The position numbers and the translations under genes are program-made. This document shows, piece after piece, positions 15,245 to 21,644 of a DNA stretch of 21,644 bases; within the stretch, counting starts at the first letter, position 1, and every line of letters starts with the position of its first letter. Below the pieces are notes generated by a model. That model made no database searches. It was given only the letters and a program-made list of their open reading frames with translations, and had not been told where the DNA came from. Source of the DNA: Phyllobacteriaceae bacterium UBA1940 (GTDB lineage: Bacteria > Pseudomonadota > Alphaproteobacteria > Rhizobiales > Rhizobiaceae). The DNA lies in contig DDFA01000094.1 in assembly GCA_002336975.1 (NCBI GenBank), forward strand, positions 1 through 21,644, read 5' to 3'.

Positions 15245-15808
15245 GTGAGCGCGACCGAAACACACGATCCCAACCGCCGCGACTTCCTCTACATCGCGAC
15301 AGGCGCCGCGGCGGCCGTGGGCGCCGCAGCCGTGGCCTGGCCGTTCATCGACCAGATGCGCCCCGACGCCTCGACGCTGGCGCAGGCCTCGATCGAGGTC
15401 GACGTCTCGTCGCTGACGCCCGGCGCTTCGCTGGTGGTCAAATGGCGTGGCAAGCCGGTGTTCATCCGCAACCGCACGCCGGAAGAAATCGAGTCCGCCA
15501 AGGCGGTGTCGCTCGACCAACTCAAGGACCCGCTGGCGCGCAACGCCAATCTGGGCTCCGACGCGCCGGCCAACGACATCGACCGTTCGGCGGGCAAGGA
15601 TAAGGAAAACTGGCTGGTGATGATCGGCGTGTGCACCCATCTGGGCTGCATCCCGCTTGGCCAGCAGGGTGATTTCGGCGGCTGGTTCTGCCCGTGCCAC
15701 GGATCGCACTACGATACGGCCGGACGAATCCGGAAGGGCCCCGCGCCCCAAAACATGGCAGTGCCGGCGTTCCAGTTTACGTCCGACACCGTGGTCAAGA
15801 TCGGCTGA
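15245..15808 (+). CDS. petA: Ubiquinol-cytochrome c reductase, Rieske iron-sulfur subunit
   Basis: The 187-residue Rieske subunit of the cytochrome bc1 complex takes an electron from ubiquinol and passes it to cytochrome c1. Its N-terminus has a twin-arginine motif ('NRRDFLYIATG', R11-R12) followed by the anchoring helix at about residues 16-36. The [2Fe-2S] ligands are in 'CTHLGC' (C130, H132) and 'CPCHGSHY' (C149, H152), with C135 and C151 as the disulphide pair. The start is GTG at 15245, preceded by AAAGGA about ten bases upstream. It is the first gene of petABC, with 21 bases to petB. Confidence 0.97.
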   Translation: MSATETHDPNRRDFLYIATGAAAAVGAAAVAWPFIDQMRPDASTLAQASIEVDVSSLTPGASLVVKWRGKPVFIRNRTPEEIESAKAVSLDQLKDPLARNANLGSDAPANDIDRSAGKDKENWLVMIGVCTHLGCIPLGQQGDFGGWFCPCHGSHYDTAGRIRKGPAPQNMAVPAFQFTSDTVVKIG

Positions 15809-15829
15809 GCGGGCAGGGGGATAATCAAG

Positions 15830-17119
15830 ATGAGCGGTGGACACTCGACCTATACGCCCACGTCCGGCCTCGGCCGCTGGATCGACGCACGCATGCCGCT
15901 GCCGCGGCTGATGTATGACAGTTTCGTCGCCTATCCGGTGCCGCGCAACCTGAACTACGCCTATACGTTCGGCGGTATTCTTTCGCTGATGCTGGTGGCG
16001 CAGATCCTGACCGGCGTGGTGCTGGCGATGCACTACGCCGCCGACACGACGCTGGCGTTCCACTCGGTCGAAAAGATCATGCGCGACGTCAATTCCGGCT
16101 GGCTGCTGCGCTATATGCACGCCGTCGGCGCGTCGATGTTCTTCATCGCCGTCTACGTCCATATCTTCCGCGGCCTCTATTACGGCTCCTACAAGGCGCC
16201 GCGCGAGCTGCTGTGGATCCTCGGCTGCATCATCTACCTGCTGATGATGGCGACCGGCTTCATGGGCTATGTGCTGCCGTGGGGCCAGATGTCGTTCTGG
16301 GGCGCGACCGTCATCACCGGCTTCTTCACCGCCATTCCGCTGGTCGGCGACTGGATCCAGCAACTGCTGCTGGGCGGTTTCGCCGTCGACAACCCGACCC
16401 TGAACCGCTTCTTTGCGCTGCACTATCTGCTGCCGTTCATGATCGCCGGCGTGGTGGTGCTGCATGTGTGGGCGCTGCACGTCACCGGCCAGACCAACCC
16501 GACCGGCATCGAGGTGAAGTCGAAGACCGACACGGTGCCGTTCTCGCCGCACGCGACCGCCAAGGACGCGTTCGCGATGGTGCTGTTCCTGATCATGTTC
16601 GCCTGGTTCGTGTTCTACATCCCGAACTATCTCGGCCACCCCGACAACTATGTCGAAGCCAATTCGCTGGTGACGCCGGCGCATATTGTGCCGGAATGGT
16701 ATTACCTGCCATTCTACGCGATCCTGCGCGCCATTACCTTCAACATCGGCCCGATCGACTCCAAGCTGGGCGGCGTGCTGGCGATGTTCGGCTCGATCGC
16801 CGTGCTGTTCTTCGTGCCCTGGCTCGATACGTCGAAGGTCCGCTCGGCAGTCTATCGCCCGTGGTACAAGCTGTTCTTCTGGATCTTCGTCGTCAACGCG
16901 ATCTTCCTCGGCTGGCTGGGCTCGAAGCCCGCGGAAGGCTGGTATATCCCGGCGATGCAGATTTCGACGCTCTATTATTTCGCCTTCTTCCTGGTGCTGA
17001 TGCCAGTGTTGGGCCTGATCGAAACGCCCCGGCGGTTGCCGAACTCGATTACCGAAGCCGTTCTGGACAAGAACAAGGCCAAATCCGACGCTGCCGCAGC
17101 AGCAGCCGTCAGCCACTAA
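15830..17119 (+). CDS. petB: Cytochrome b of the bc1 complex
   Basis: The 429-residue integral membrane protein holds the two b hemes and the quinol and quinone sites. The heme ligands are at the expected spacing, H97 and H111 in one helix and H198 and H212 in another. The Qo-site motif PEWY is at 288-291, followed by '[11 protein letters not shown]'. About eight membrane helices can be traced, and the full bacterial length means it is not split into b6 and subunit IV. AGGGGGA precedes the ATG. It lies between the Rieske and cytochrome c1 genes with gaps of 21 and 22 bases, as in the usual operon. Confidence 0.98.
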   Translation: MSGGHSTYTPTSGLGRWIDARMPLPRLMYDSFVAYPVPRNLNYAYTFGGILSLMLVAQILTGVVLAMHYAADTTLAFHSVEKIMRDVNSGWLLRYMHAVGASMFFIAVYVHIFRGLYYGSYKAPRELLWILGCIIYLLMMATGFMGYVLPWGQMSFWGATVITGFFTAIPLVGDWIQQLLLGGFAVDNPTLNRFFALHYLLPFMIAGVVVLHVWALHVTGQTNPTGIEVKSKTDTVPFSPHATAKDAFAMVLFLIMFAWFVFYIPNYLGHPDNYVEANSLVTPAHIVPEWYYLPFYAILRAITFNIGPIDSKLGGVLAMFGSIAVLFFVPWLDTSKVRSAVYRPWYKLFFWIFVVNAIFLGWLGSKPAEGWYIPAMQISTLYYFAFFLVLMPVLGLIETPRRLPNSITEAVLDKNKAKSDAAAAAAVSH

Positions 17120-17141
17120 GCGCGGACTGAAGAGGGACGTC

Positions 17142-17999
17142 ATGAAAAAGCTTCTCCATTCGGTCGCCGCGGTCGGTTTCCTGGCCTCGACCGCCTATGC
17201 GGTCGCACAAACCGAACCGGCGGCGCACGGCGCCGGCGACCAGGGCATTCATCTGGCCGGCGAGGGCGAGACGCAGCACTATCCGCTGCTGAAGCCGACC
17301 GAGGAAAAGTGGTCGTTCGCCGGTCCGTTCGGCACCTATGACCGCGGCCAGCTGCAGCGCGGCTTCAAGGTCTATCGCGAGATCTGTTCGAGCTGCCATT
17401 CGCTCAATCTCGTCACTTTCCGCACATTGGAAGGGCTCGGCTACTCCGAAGGCCAGGTCAAGACGATCGCGGCCGAATACGACATTCCCGGCGTCGGCGA
17501 CGAGGAAGGCCGCAAGGGCCTGCCGAGCGACCATTTCCCGGCGCCCGCGGCGCAGGACCCGCCGGTGCCGGACCTGTCGCTGATGGCCAAGGCGCGCGGC
17601 GTGACCCGCGGCTTCCCGACCTTTGTGTTCGACATCTTCACCCAGTATGCCGAAGGCGGGCCGGACTATATCCACTCGCTGCTGACCGGCTACGGCAAGA
17701 CGCCGCCGGAAGGCATCGACGTGGCGGAAGGCACACATTACAATCCGTATTTCATGAACGCCGCCGCGCTGGCGATGACGCCGCCGCTGACCCCGGACAC
17801 GGTGATCACCTATGACGACGACACCCCGGCGAGCGTCGACCAGAACGCCCGCGATGTCGCCGCCTTCCTGATGTGGGCCGCCGAGCCGCACCTGGAAGCG
17901 CGCAAGCGCATGGGGTTCGGCGTGATGGTGTTCCTGCTGCTGTTCGCCGGCCTGGTCTATCTGACCAAGCGCAAGATCTGGGCGGCGACGCCGCACTGA
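17142..17999 (+). CDS. petC: Cytochrome c1 of the bc1 complex
   Basis: The 285-residue protein has a signal peptide ('LLHSVAAVGFLASTAYAVA', cleavage near residue 22), a heme-attachment motif 'CSSCH' (C82, C85, H86) and a probable Met ligand in 'AALAMTPPLTPD'. A C-terminal membrane anchor ('FGVMVFLLLFAGLVYL') is followed by a basic tail. It is exported to the periplasm, carries one covalent heme, and passes electrons to soluble or membrane cytochrome c. GAGGGA precedes the ATG at 17142. It is the last gene of the operon, which ends at the terminator just downstream. Confidence 0.97.
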   Translation: MKKLLHSVAAVGFLASTAYAVAQTEPAAHGAGDQGIHLAGEGETQHYPLLKPTEEKWSFAGPFGTYDRGQLQRGFKVYREICSSCHSLNLVTFRTLEGLGYSEGQVKTIAAEYDIPGVGDEEGRKGLPSDHFPAPAAQDPPVPDLSLMAKARGVTRGFPTFVFDIFTQYAEGGPDYIHSLLTGYGKTPPEGIDVAEGTHYNPYFMNAAALAMTPPLTPDTVITYDDDTPASVDQNARDVAAFLMWAAEPHLEARKRMGFGVMVFLLLFAGLVYLTKRKIWAATPH

Positions 18000-18022
18000 T
18001 CGGCATTGTTCGCCCAACCGGC

Positions 18023-18048
18023 AAAGGCCCGCTCGCGCGGGCCTTTTT
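18023..18048 (+). terminator. Intrinsic terminator after petC
   Basis: AAAGGCCCGC pairs with GCGGGCCTTT around a TCGC loop, and the 3' arm runs into a five-T tract. It lies 24 bases after the petC stop and just past the convergent EVE gene, so it may work in both directions, more strongly for petABC. Confidence 0.88.
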
Positions 18049-18052
18049 CGCA

Positions 18053-18481
18053 TCATGGCGTCATCGCCTGTTCGATGACGCGGAAATCGGCGTCGCCGAT
18101 CTCGACCAGGCCGAACCGGAACGGCGCGCCCCAACCCGTCTTGCCGGCCGTCAGTTCGAGCAGCGCCAGCAGCGGCCGGATCGGCGTTTCGCGGACCTCG
18201 CCTCGCCACGCGACGTCGCGCCTGAACGGCGTAAATCCCTCGCCCATGAAGCCCTGATAGGGCTCTCCGGGCCTGACCACGCCGATGGCGGTGAAGGCCT
18301 GCAGGCCGTCGGCGGCGCGGTAACGCCGGGTCGGCGAATAATAGACGATGTTGTCGCCTGGCCGGATGCGCCGCAGCGGCGCGGCCTTGCCGTGGTTGAC
18401 CTGCATGAAGCCGCCGGCGACGCCGACGCGGACATGGTCGGCCGAGGCGACGGCGATCCAGTTGCGCGTCATCGCCGTCAT
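18053..18481 (-). CDS. EVE domain protein (UPF0310 type)
   Basis: The 142-residue product has the EVE/PUA-like layout: '[19 protein letters not shown]' at the start, '[18 protein letters not shown]' and '[10 protein letters not shown]' in the first half, '[10 protein letters not shown]' in the middle, and '[12 protein letters not shown]' later. EVE domains bind modified bases or nucleotides in other proteins; the ligand here is unknown. The ATG at 18481 overlaps the stop codon of the VOC gene as ATGA (18478-18481), so the two are coupled. A start three codons further in is possible. It is the last gene of the WYL-VOC-EVE group. Confidence 0.86.
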   Translation of the reverse strand: MTAMTRNWIAVASADHVRVGVAGGFMQVNHGKAAPLRRIRPGDNIVYYSPTRRYRAADGLQAFTAIGVVRPGEPYQGFMGEGFTPFRRDVAWRGEVRETPIRPLLALLELTAGKTGWGAPFRFGLVEIGDADFRVIEQAMTP

Positions 18482-18852
18482 GCCTGCGGGTCGAACAGGG
18501 CGCGGATGCGGTGGCCGTCCGGATCGAGCGCCACCGCGGTGTAACCGAACGGCGCGTCGATCGGGTCGGCGCCGATGACGACGCCCTGGGCGCGCCAGCC
18601 GGCGACGATGGCGTCGACCCGGTCGCGGCTGTCGGTCATCACCACAAGTTCGCAGCCGCCACCGGTGATCGCCGTCTTCGGCTCGACGGCGTGGCGAAGG
18701 AACAAGCCGAGCTGCATGCCGCCGTCGAGGACAAACAGCGCGAACACCGGCGACTGGTCGGCCGGCGCATGGCCGAACTGCGCGGCGTAGAAATCGACGC
18801 TCGTCGCGATGTCGTCGACATAGAGAACGATGAGATTTGAGGTGACGGTCAT
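18478..18852 (-). CDS. VOC family (glyoxalase/bleomycin resistance-like) protein
   Basis: The 124-residue single-unit VOC protein shows '[21 protein letters not shown]' at residues 7-27, '[12 protein letters not shown]' and '[18 protein letters not shown]' at the end, the usual two beta-alpha-beta-beta-beta modules. VOC proteins range from metal-dependent lyases and dioxygenases to antibiotic-binding proteins. A specific activity cannot be assigned; the C-terminal 'DPDGHRI' carries a possible metal ligand region. It follows the WYL regulator by 46 bases and overlaps the EVE gene. A TTGACAG-containing inverted repeat upstream suggests that the WYL protein controls it. Confidence 0.87.
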   Translation of the reverse strand: MTVTSNLIVLYVDDIATSVDFYAAQFGHAPADQSPVFALFVLDGGMQLGLFLRHAVEPKTAITGGGCELVVMTDSRDRVDAIVAGWRAQGVVIGADPIDAPFGYTAVALDPDGHRIRALFDPQA

Positions 18853-18892
18853 TGTCTTGCTCCGTGGTTGGACAAGACCGGGATAACCGGCG

Positions 18893-18912
18893 CTGCTGTC
18901 AATTTGTGGCAG
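18893..18912 (-). promoter_or_regulatory. Imperfect palindrome over a -35 box upstream of the VOC gene
   Basis: On the reverse strand this reads CTGCCACAAATTGACAGCAG, an imperfect inverted repeat containing TTGACA, a consensus -35 hexamer. It lies 41-60 bases before the VOC start and overlaps the end of the WYL gene. A second inverted repeat (GTCTTG 18854-18859, CAAGAC 18873-18878) lies in the leader. A regulator bound here would cover the promoter; no strong -10 is visible. Confidence 0.4.
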
Positions 18913-19624
18913 TAGAGAGCAGAGGACCGGGGTGGTCGCGCTCGCGCAGCATTTCCTCCTCGCGCCACTCTTTTGTCATCGCCAGCCGGCGGCGGCCGGC
19001 GCGCTGTTCGAGCACCTGCATCGAGACGATGCGGTCGGCGCGGAAATGGCGGTAGCCCTGGCGCAACTCGCACCAGGCGACGATCATGCGCATCCGGTCG
19101 AAGAACGCCAGCAGGAACGGCCAGACGGTGCGCCGGGTCGGAGCGCCGTCCCGGTCGCGATAGTCGATCAGCAGTTTTCGCTCGCGCCGGATGGCGTCGC
19201 GCACCGCGGTCAGGTCGATATTGCCGCCGTGCAGCGGCTCGCCGGGGCCGATCATCAGCGCCGAGGTTTCCATCTCGCGGCGCAGATCGTCGGGCAGCAC
19301 GGCGCCGATCTTCGCCGCAGCATTGGCCGCCGCCTGGCCCAGCCGCGCATCGGCGCGGCGGGTGACCCAGGCGACGCCGAGCGCGATCGCCTCGATCTCG
19401 TCTTCGGAAAACATCAGCGGCGGCAGCATGAAGCCGGGTTTCAGAACATAACCCAGGCCCGGCTCGCCCTCGATATTTGCGCCCTGGCCCTGCAGTGCGG
19501 CGATGTCGCGATAGAGCGTGCGGATAGAGACGCCGGTCTCTTCCGCCAGCGCCTGGCCGGTGACCGGGCGGCGGTGGCGGCGCAGCGCGTCGATCAGGGT
19601 CAGCAGGCGTTCGGATCTCGTCAT
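18899..19624 (-). CDS. WYL-domain transcriptional regulator (YafY-like)
   Basis: The 241-residue protein has an N-terminal DeoR-like helix-turn-helix ('RRPVTGQALAEETGVSIRTLYRDI', about residues 18-41) with a wing ('GLGYVLKPGF'). A WYL-type domain covers about 135-205, including 'RRERKLLIDYRDRDG' and 'RTVWPFLLAFF'. WYL proteins usually sense a nucleic-acid or nucleotide ligand and are common next to VOC genes, which they probably control. The start at 19624 gives the conserved 'RSERLLTLIDALR' opening. It is divergent from apt with an ~89-base spacer. The direct target is inferred from adjacency and from the palindrome before the VOC gene. Confidence 0.91.
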   Translation of the reverse strand: MTRSERLLTLIDALRRHRRPVTGQALAEETGVSIRTLYRDIAALQGQGANIEGEPGLGYVLKPGFMLPPLMFSEDEIEAIALGVAWVTRRADARLGQAAANAAAKIGAVLPDDLRREMETSALMIGPGEPLHGGNIDLTAVRDAIRRERKLLIDYRDRDGAPTRRTVWPFLLAFFDRMRMIVAWCELRQGYRHFRADRIVSMQVLEQRAGRRRLAMTKEWREEEMLRERDHPGPLLSTATN

Positions 19625-19713
19625 CGGCGGGCCCTGTTGGCGATTATCGGCGCCAGCCTATTCCATTCGAGGCGGCTGGGGGATAGGAATTGCCGGCAAC
19701 CGGATCCGCGCCG

Positions 19714-20259
19714 ATGAAAACCTCTCTCGAAGACACGCTGCTCGCCTCGATCCGCACCATTCCCGACTATCCGAAACCCGGCATCCTGTTTCGCGACATC
19801 ACCACTCTGCTCGGCAATGCGCGCGCCTTTCGCCGCGCCGTCGACGAACTGGTGCACCCCTATGCCGGCACCGGCGTGTCGAAGATCGCCGGCATCGAGG
19901 CGCGCGGCTTCATCCTCGGCGGGGCGATGGCGCACCAGATGTCGGCCGGCTTCGTGCCGATCCGCAAGAAGGGCAAGCTGCCGCACTCGACGGTGCGGGT
20001 CGCCTACTCGCTCGAATATGGCGTCGATGAAATGGAGATGCACACCGACGCGGTGAAGCCGGGCGAAAAGGTCATCCTTGTCGACGATCTGATCGCCACC
20101 GGCGGCACCGCCGAAGGCGCGACCAAACTGCTGAAACAGATGGGCGCCGACATCGTGGCGGCGTGCTTCGTCATCGACCTGCCGGATCTTGGCGGGCGCA
20201 AAAAGCTCGAGGCGCTGGGCGTCGACGTGCGCACGCTGATCGCGTTCGAGGGGCATTAG
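19714..20259 (+). CDS. apt: Adenine phosphoribosyltransferase
   Basis: This 181-residue enzyme converts adenine and PRPP to AMP, a purine salvage step in the cytoplasm. Diagnostic features are '[15 protein letters not shown]' (16-30), '[11 protein letters not shown]' (60-70), 'PIRKKGKLP' (82-90) and the PRPP-binding '[13 protein letters not shown]' (121-133). The ATG at 19714 gives the family's normal N-terminus ('[16 protein letters not shown]'); a TTG at 19690 would add eight unusual residues. apt lies close to petABC in related genomes as I recall; here the WYL/VOC/EVE group lies between. No clear ribosome binding site is visible. Confidence 0.97.
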   Translation: MKTSLEDTLLASIRTIPDYPKPGILFRDITTLLGNARAFRRAVDELVHPYAGTGVSKIAGIEARGFILGGAMAHQMSAGFVPIRKKGKLPHSTVRVAYSLEYGVDEMEMHTDAVKPGEKVILVDDLIATGGTAEGATKLLKQMGADIVAACFVIDLPDLGGRKKLEALGVDVRTLIAFEGH

Positions 20260-20301
20260 TTTTGTCTCATGGCAGTTCGCTTCGCTCACGCCTGCGACGG
20301 C

Positions 20302-20452
20302 GCGCGGCATAAGCCGCGACGGGCGGTCGCCCTTGCGAACCTGCGGAGTTTCTTTTTTGCCTCGCGCGCCGCATCGCCGCCTGGCGGCGGCTGGCGCTCC
20401 GGCGGGGGCGCGGCATAAGCCGCGACGGGCGGTCGCCCTTGCGAACCTGCGG
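20302..20452. repeat. Two exact 45-base direct repeats containing hairpins
   Basis: Positions 20302-20346 and 20408-20452 are identical over 45 bases. Each copy contains CGCGGC-ATAA-GCCGCG and GGGCG-GT-CGCCC, two small hairpins in a row, and ends in AACCTGCGG. Between them are a T-rich TTTCTTTTTTG (about 20349-20358) and GC-rich GCCGCCTGGCGGC. This looks like a dispersed intergenic element of the REP kind, read through at the 3' end of the J-domain gene. Confidence 0.8.
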
Positions 20453-20468
20453 TTCGGTTCTTTTGGGC

Positions 20469-20939
20469 TCAGGCGGCGGGGCGGGCGGTTTCACCCGACA
20501 GTTGCTCGTAGGCCTGCTGCACCTTGATGAACATCGCCGCCAGATAGTCCGCCACTTCGGGCGGCAGCGGTTGGGCGGCGAACTGGTCGGGGTGGTAGAG
20601 TTTTGCCTTCTCGACATAGGCCGGGCGGATCGCCGCCTCAGGCGCGTCGCGGTCGAGGCCGAGGATCTTGTGCGCGTCGAAGCGCACGGGCTTGCGCAAC
20701 TGTTCGGCGCCGCTCCGCGCCTTGCGCTCTTCGAGCGGCGCGGCGCTGACAATGCTGGACTTGGCGATGGCGATCGCGCCGGCGCCCTCGCGGGCTTCGA
20801 ACTCGACGAAGGGTTCCGGCTTGTTCAGCGTCTCGAGCAGTTTCTGGACGCGCGGCAGGATCAGGCAGCCGTTCAGCGTGCGCCCGTCGACCAGCGTCAG
20901 CGCCACCGGCAAACGGACGATTTGGGTGTCTGTAAACAT
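20469..20939 (-). CDS. J-domain (DnaJ-like) protein
   Basis: The 156-residue protein combines an N-terminal beta-rich region ('IVRLPVALTLVDGRTLNGCL', 'PFVEFEAREG') with a C-terminal J domain from about residue 88. The J domain has 'KILGLDRDAPEAAIRPAYVE', the catalytic HPD at 116-118 ('LYHPDQF') and 'AMFIKVQQAYEQLS'. J domains stimulate Hsp70 ATPase activity. The N-terminal region probably confers a specific target, which is unknown. The Gly/Phe and zinc-finger parts of true DnaJ are absent. The start at 20939 is preceded by AGGA at a longish distance. Its 3' end abuts the repeat region. Confidence 0.88.
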   Translation of the reverse strand: MFTDTQIVRLPVALTLVDGRTLNGCLILPRVQKLLETLNKPEPFVEFEAREGAGAIAIAKSSIVSAAPLEERKARSGAEQLRKPVRFDAHKILGLDRDAPEAAIRPAYVEKAKLYHPDQFAAQPLPPEVADYLAAMFIKVQQAYEQLSGETARPAA

Positions 20940-20987
20940 GAGGCTGCGTTCCTGAAAAGCTCGGTGCGCGATGATAGCGGACGGCGG

Positions 20988-21237
20988 TTAAGGTTTTGCC
21001 TCAGGCGGCGCGGGGACGCCGGCCGATGCGACGCGGGCCGGGGCGACGCGGGCCGGCCGGGCCTTAGCCAAATACCCCGCCGTCATCGTCACCCGGGCGT
21101 CGTCCTGTTCCTCCAGCGTCTCGGCGGGCGGCACGCTCGACAATTGGCAGGTGAGCAGATCGACAGTGTCGCGGGCCAGATGCCAGGCCGCTGAAACCGA
21201 GGCGCTGGGGGACGGTCATGGTTCTGGTTCGCGGCAT
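20988..21237 (-). pseudogene. Small gene with an apparent one-base frameshift
   Basis: From a stop at 20988-20990 the reverse strand reads back through 'MTAGYLAKARPARV', 'VPPAETLEEQDDARV' and 'AAWHLARDTVDLLTCQLSS'. In that frame a stop appears just upstream of 'PSASVSAAWHL'. In the frame next to it, 'MPRTRTMTV' starts at 21237 with AGAGG a few bases upstream. Removing one base from the G run at 21207-21211 joins them into one reading frame of 82 residues. Either the gene is inactivated, or the run was miscalled, or the upper part is chance. I do not recognise the protein. Confidence 0.45.
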
Positions 21238-21644
21238 GTGGTGCGCCTCTGTTGCAGGCGTGATTGTGCGTCCCGCGCCGCGCGGCGGCCGGGGATTTAT
21301 TTGCGGGAAGGCGGCGCAGGGTTTGCGTCGGCCTGGATGATTTTTCTGGACGTATCGACCCGCGCCGCCGGCGTGACCTCCGACGTTTCCCGGCCGGCCG
21401 GCATTTGCGTCTATCAGCTCCCTGCGCCCGCCAGCCGAGGCTGAAGATTTGCGGAACCGACCCGTTCCCCTCCAGCGCCATGTCTGCCTGGATGTCCGGT
21501 GCGCACCTGACCCCGCAGCAGACTGCGAGGGAAAGGGTGGTGGTGGACGGGAGGTGTGGGATGAAATTGGCGAGGGATTTTTTGGCTCGGTCGGTCAAGT
21601 GATTGAAAAGTCGAGCTTCATTCTTCACCGACCCCCCTCTGTCC
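21238..21644. other. Right-end stretch without a convincing gene
   Basis: Several overlapping frames are open here because of the base composition, but none has good domains or a supported start. The last bases (from about 21620, TTCTTCACCGACCCCCCTCTGTCC) resemble the opening of a dispersed repeat that I recall as common in Mesorhizobium genomes. The window ends before it can be judged. Confidence 0.4.

Noticed and set aside
14993..17143. A 716-codon reverse-strand frame opposite petA and petB
   Set aside because: It is antisense to two certain genes and its composition is that of a shadow frame.
21089..21628. A 179-codon reverse-strand ORF at the right end
   Set aside because: It has basic low-complexity composition and overlaps the small frameshifted gene in another frame. 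No ribosome binding site or domain supports it.

Overview
The window is high-GC, tightly packed bacterial chromosome. Its gene content points to an alphaproteobacterium of the Rhizobiales, most like Mesorhizobium and its relatives: a petABC (cytochrome bc1) operon near apt, aerobic hemF, trmL, a DUF1285-Nudix-cca operon beside a MoxR ATPase, and a DUF6665-type protein. The taxon is inferred from gene types and order; no search was run.

Layout. 1-371 (-) is the N-terminal part of a MoxR ATPase, cut by the window edge. 433-2893 (+) is an overlapping three-gene operon: DUF1285 protein, CoA pyrophosphatase-type Nudix hydrolase, CCA-adding enzyme. 2897-6051 (-) holds two tandem TadG-like von Willebrand A genes made by a local duplication of about 1.7 kb. 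Then come a DUF1059 protein (-), a LysR regulator (-) and a divergent 57-residue protein (+). hemF (-) is divergent from an 85-residue unknown (+), followed by a decayed ParE-like toxin and trmL (-). 10183-14406 (+) holds two ABC half-exporters and a small DUF6665-like gene, convergent with a small exported protein (-). 15245-17999 (+) is petA-petB-petC with a strong terminator. 18053-19624 (-) is a WYL regulator/VOC/EVE group, divergent from apt (+). The right end has a repeat-rich spacer, a J-domain protein (-), a small gene that looks frameshifted, and about 400 bases without a convincing gene.

How the genes relate. petABC encodes the whole three-subunit bacterial bc1 complex (Rieske protein, cytochrome b, cytochrome c1). 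cca and trmL serve tRNA maturation and modification, hemF heme synthesis and apt adenine salvage. The ABC pair probably forms a heterodimeric exporter of unknown substrate. The accessory signal lies in the duplicated TadG-like genes, which have no pilus locus beside them, in the toxin relic, and in the repeats at the right end. I found no CRISPR array, tRNA, rRNA, insertion sequence or prophage. I do not see a clearly new multi-gene system; the most informative oddity is the tandem duplication with remnants of both flanking genes between the copies.
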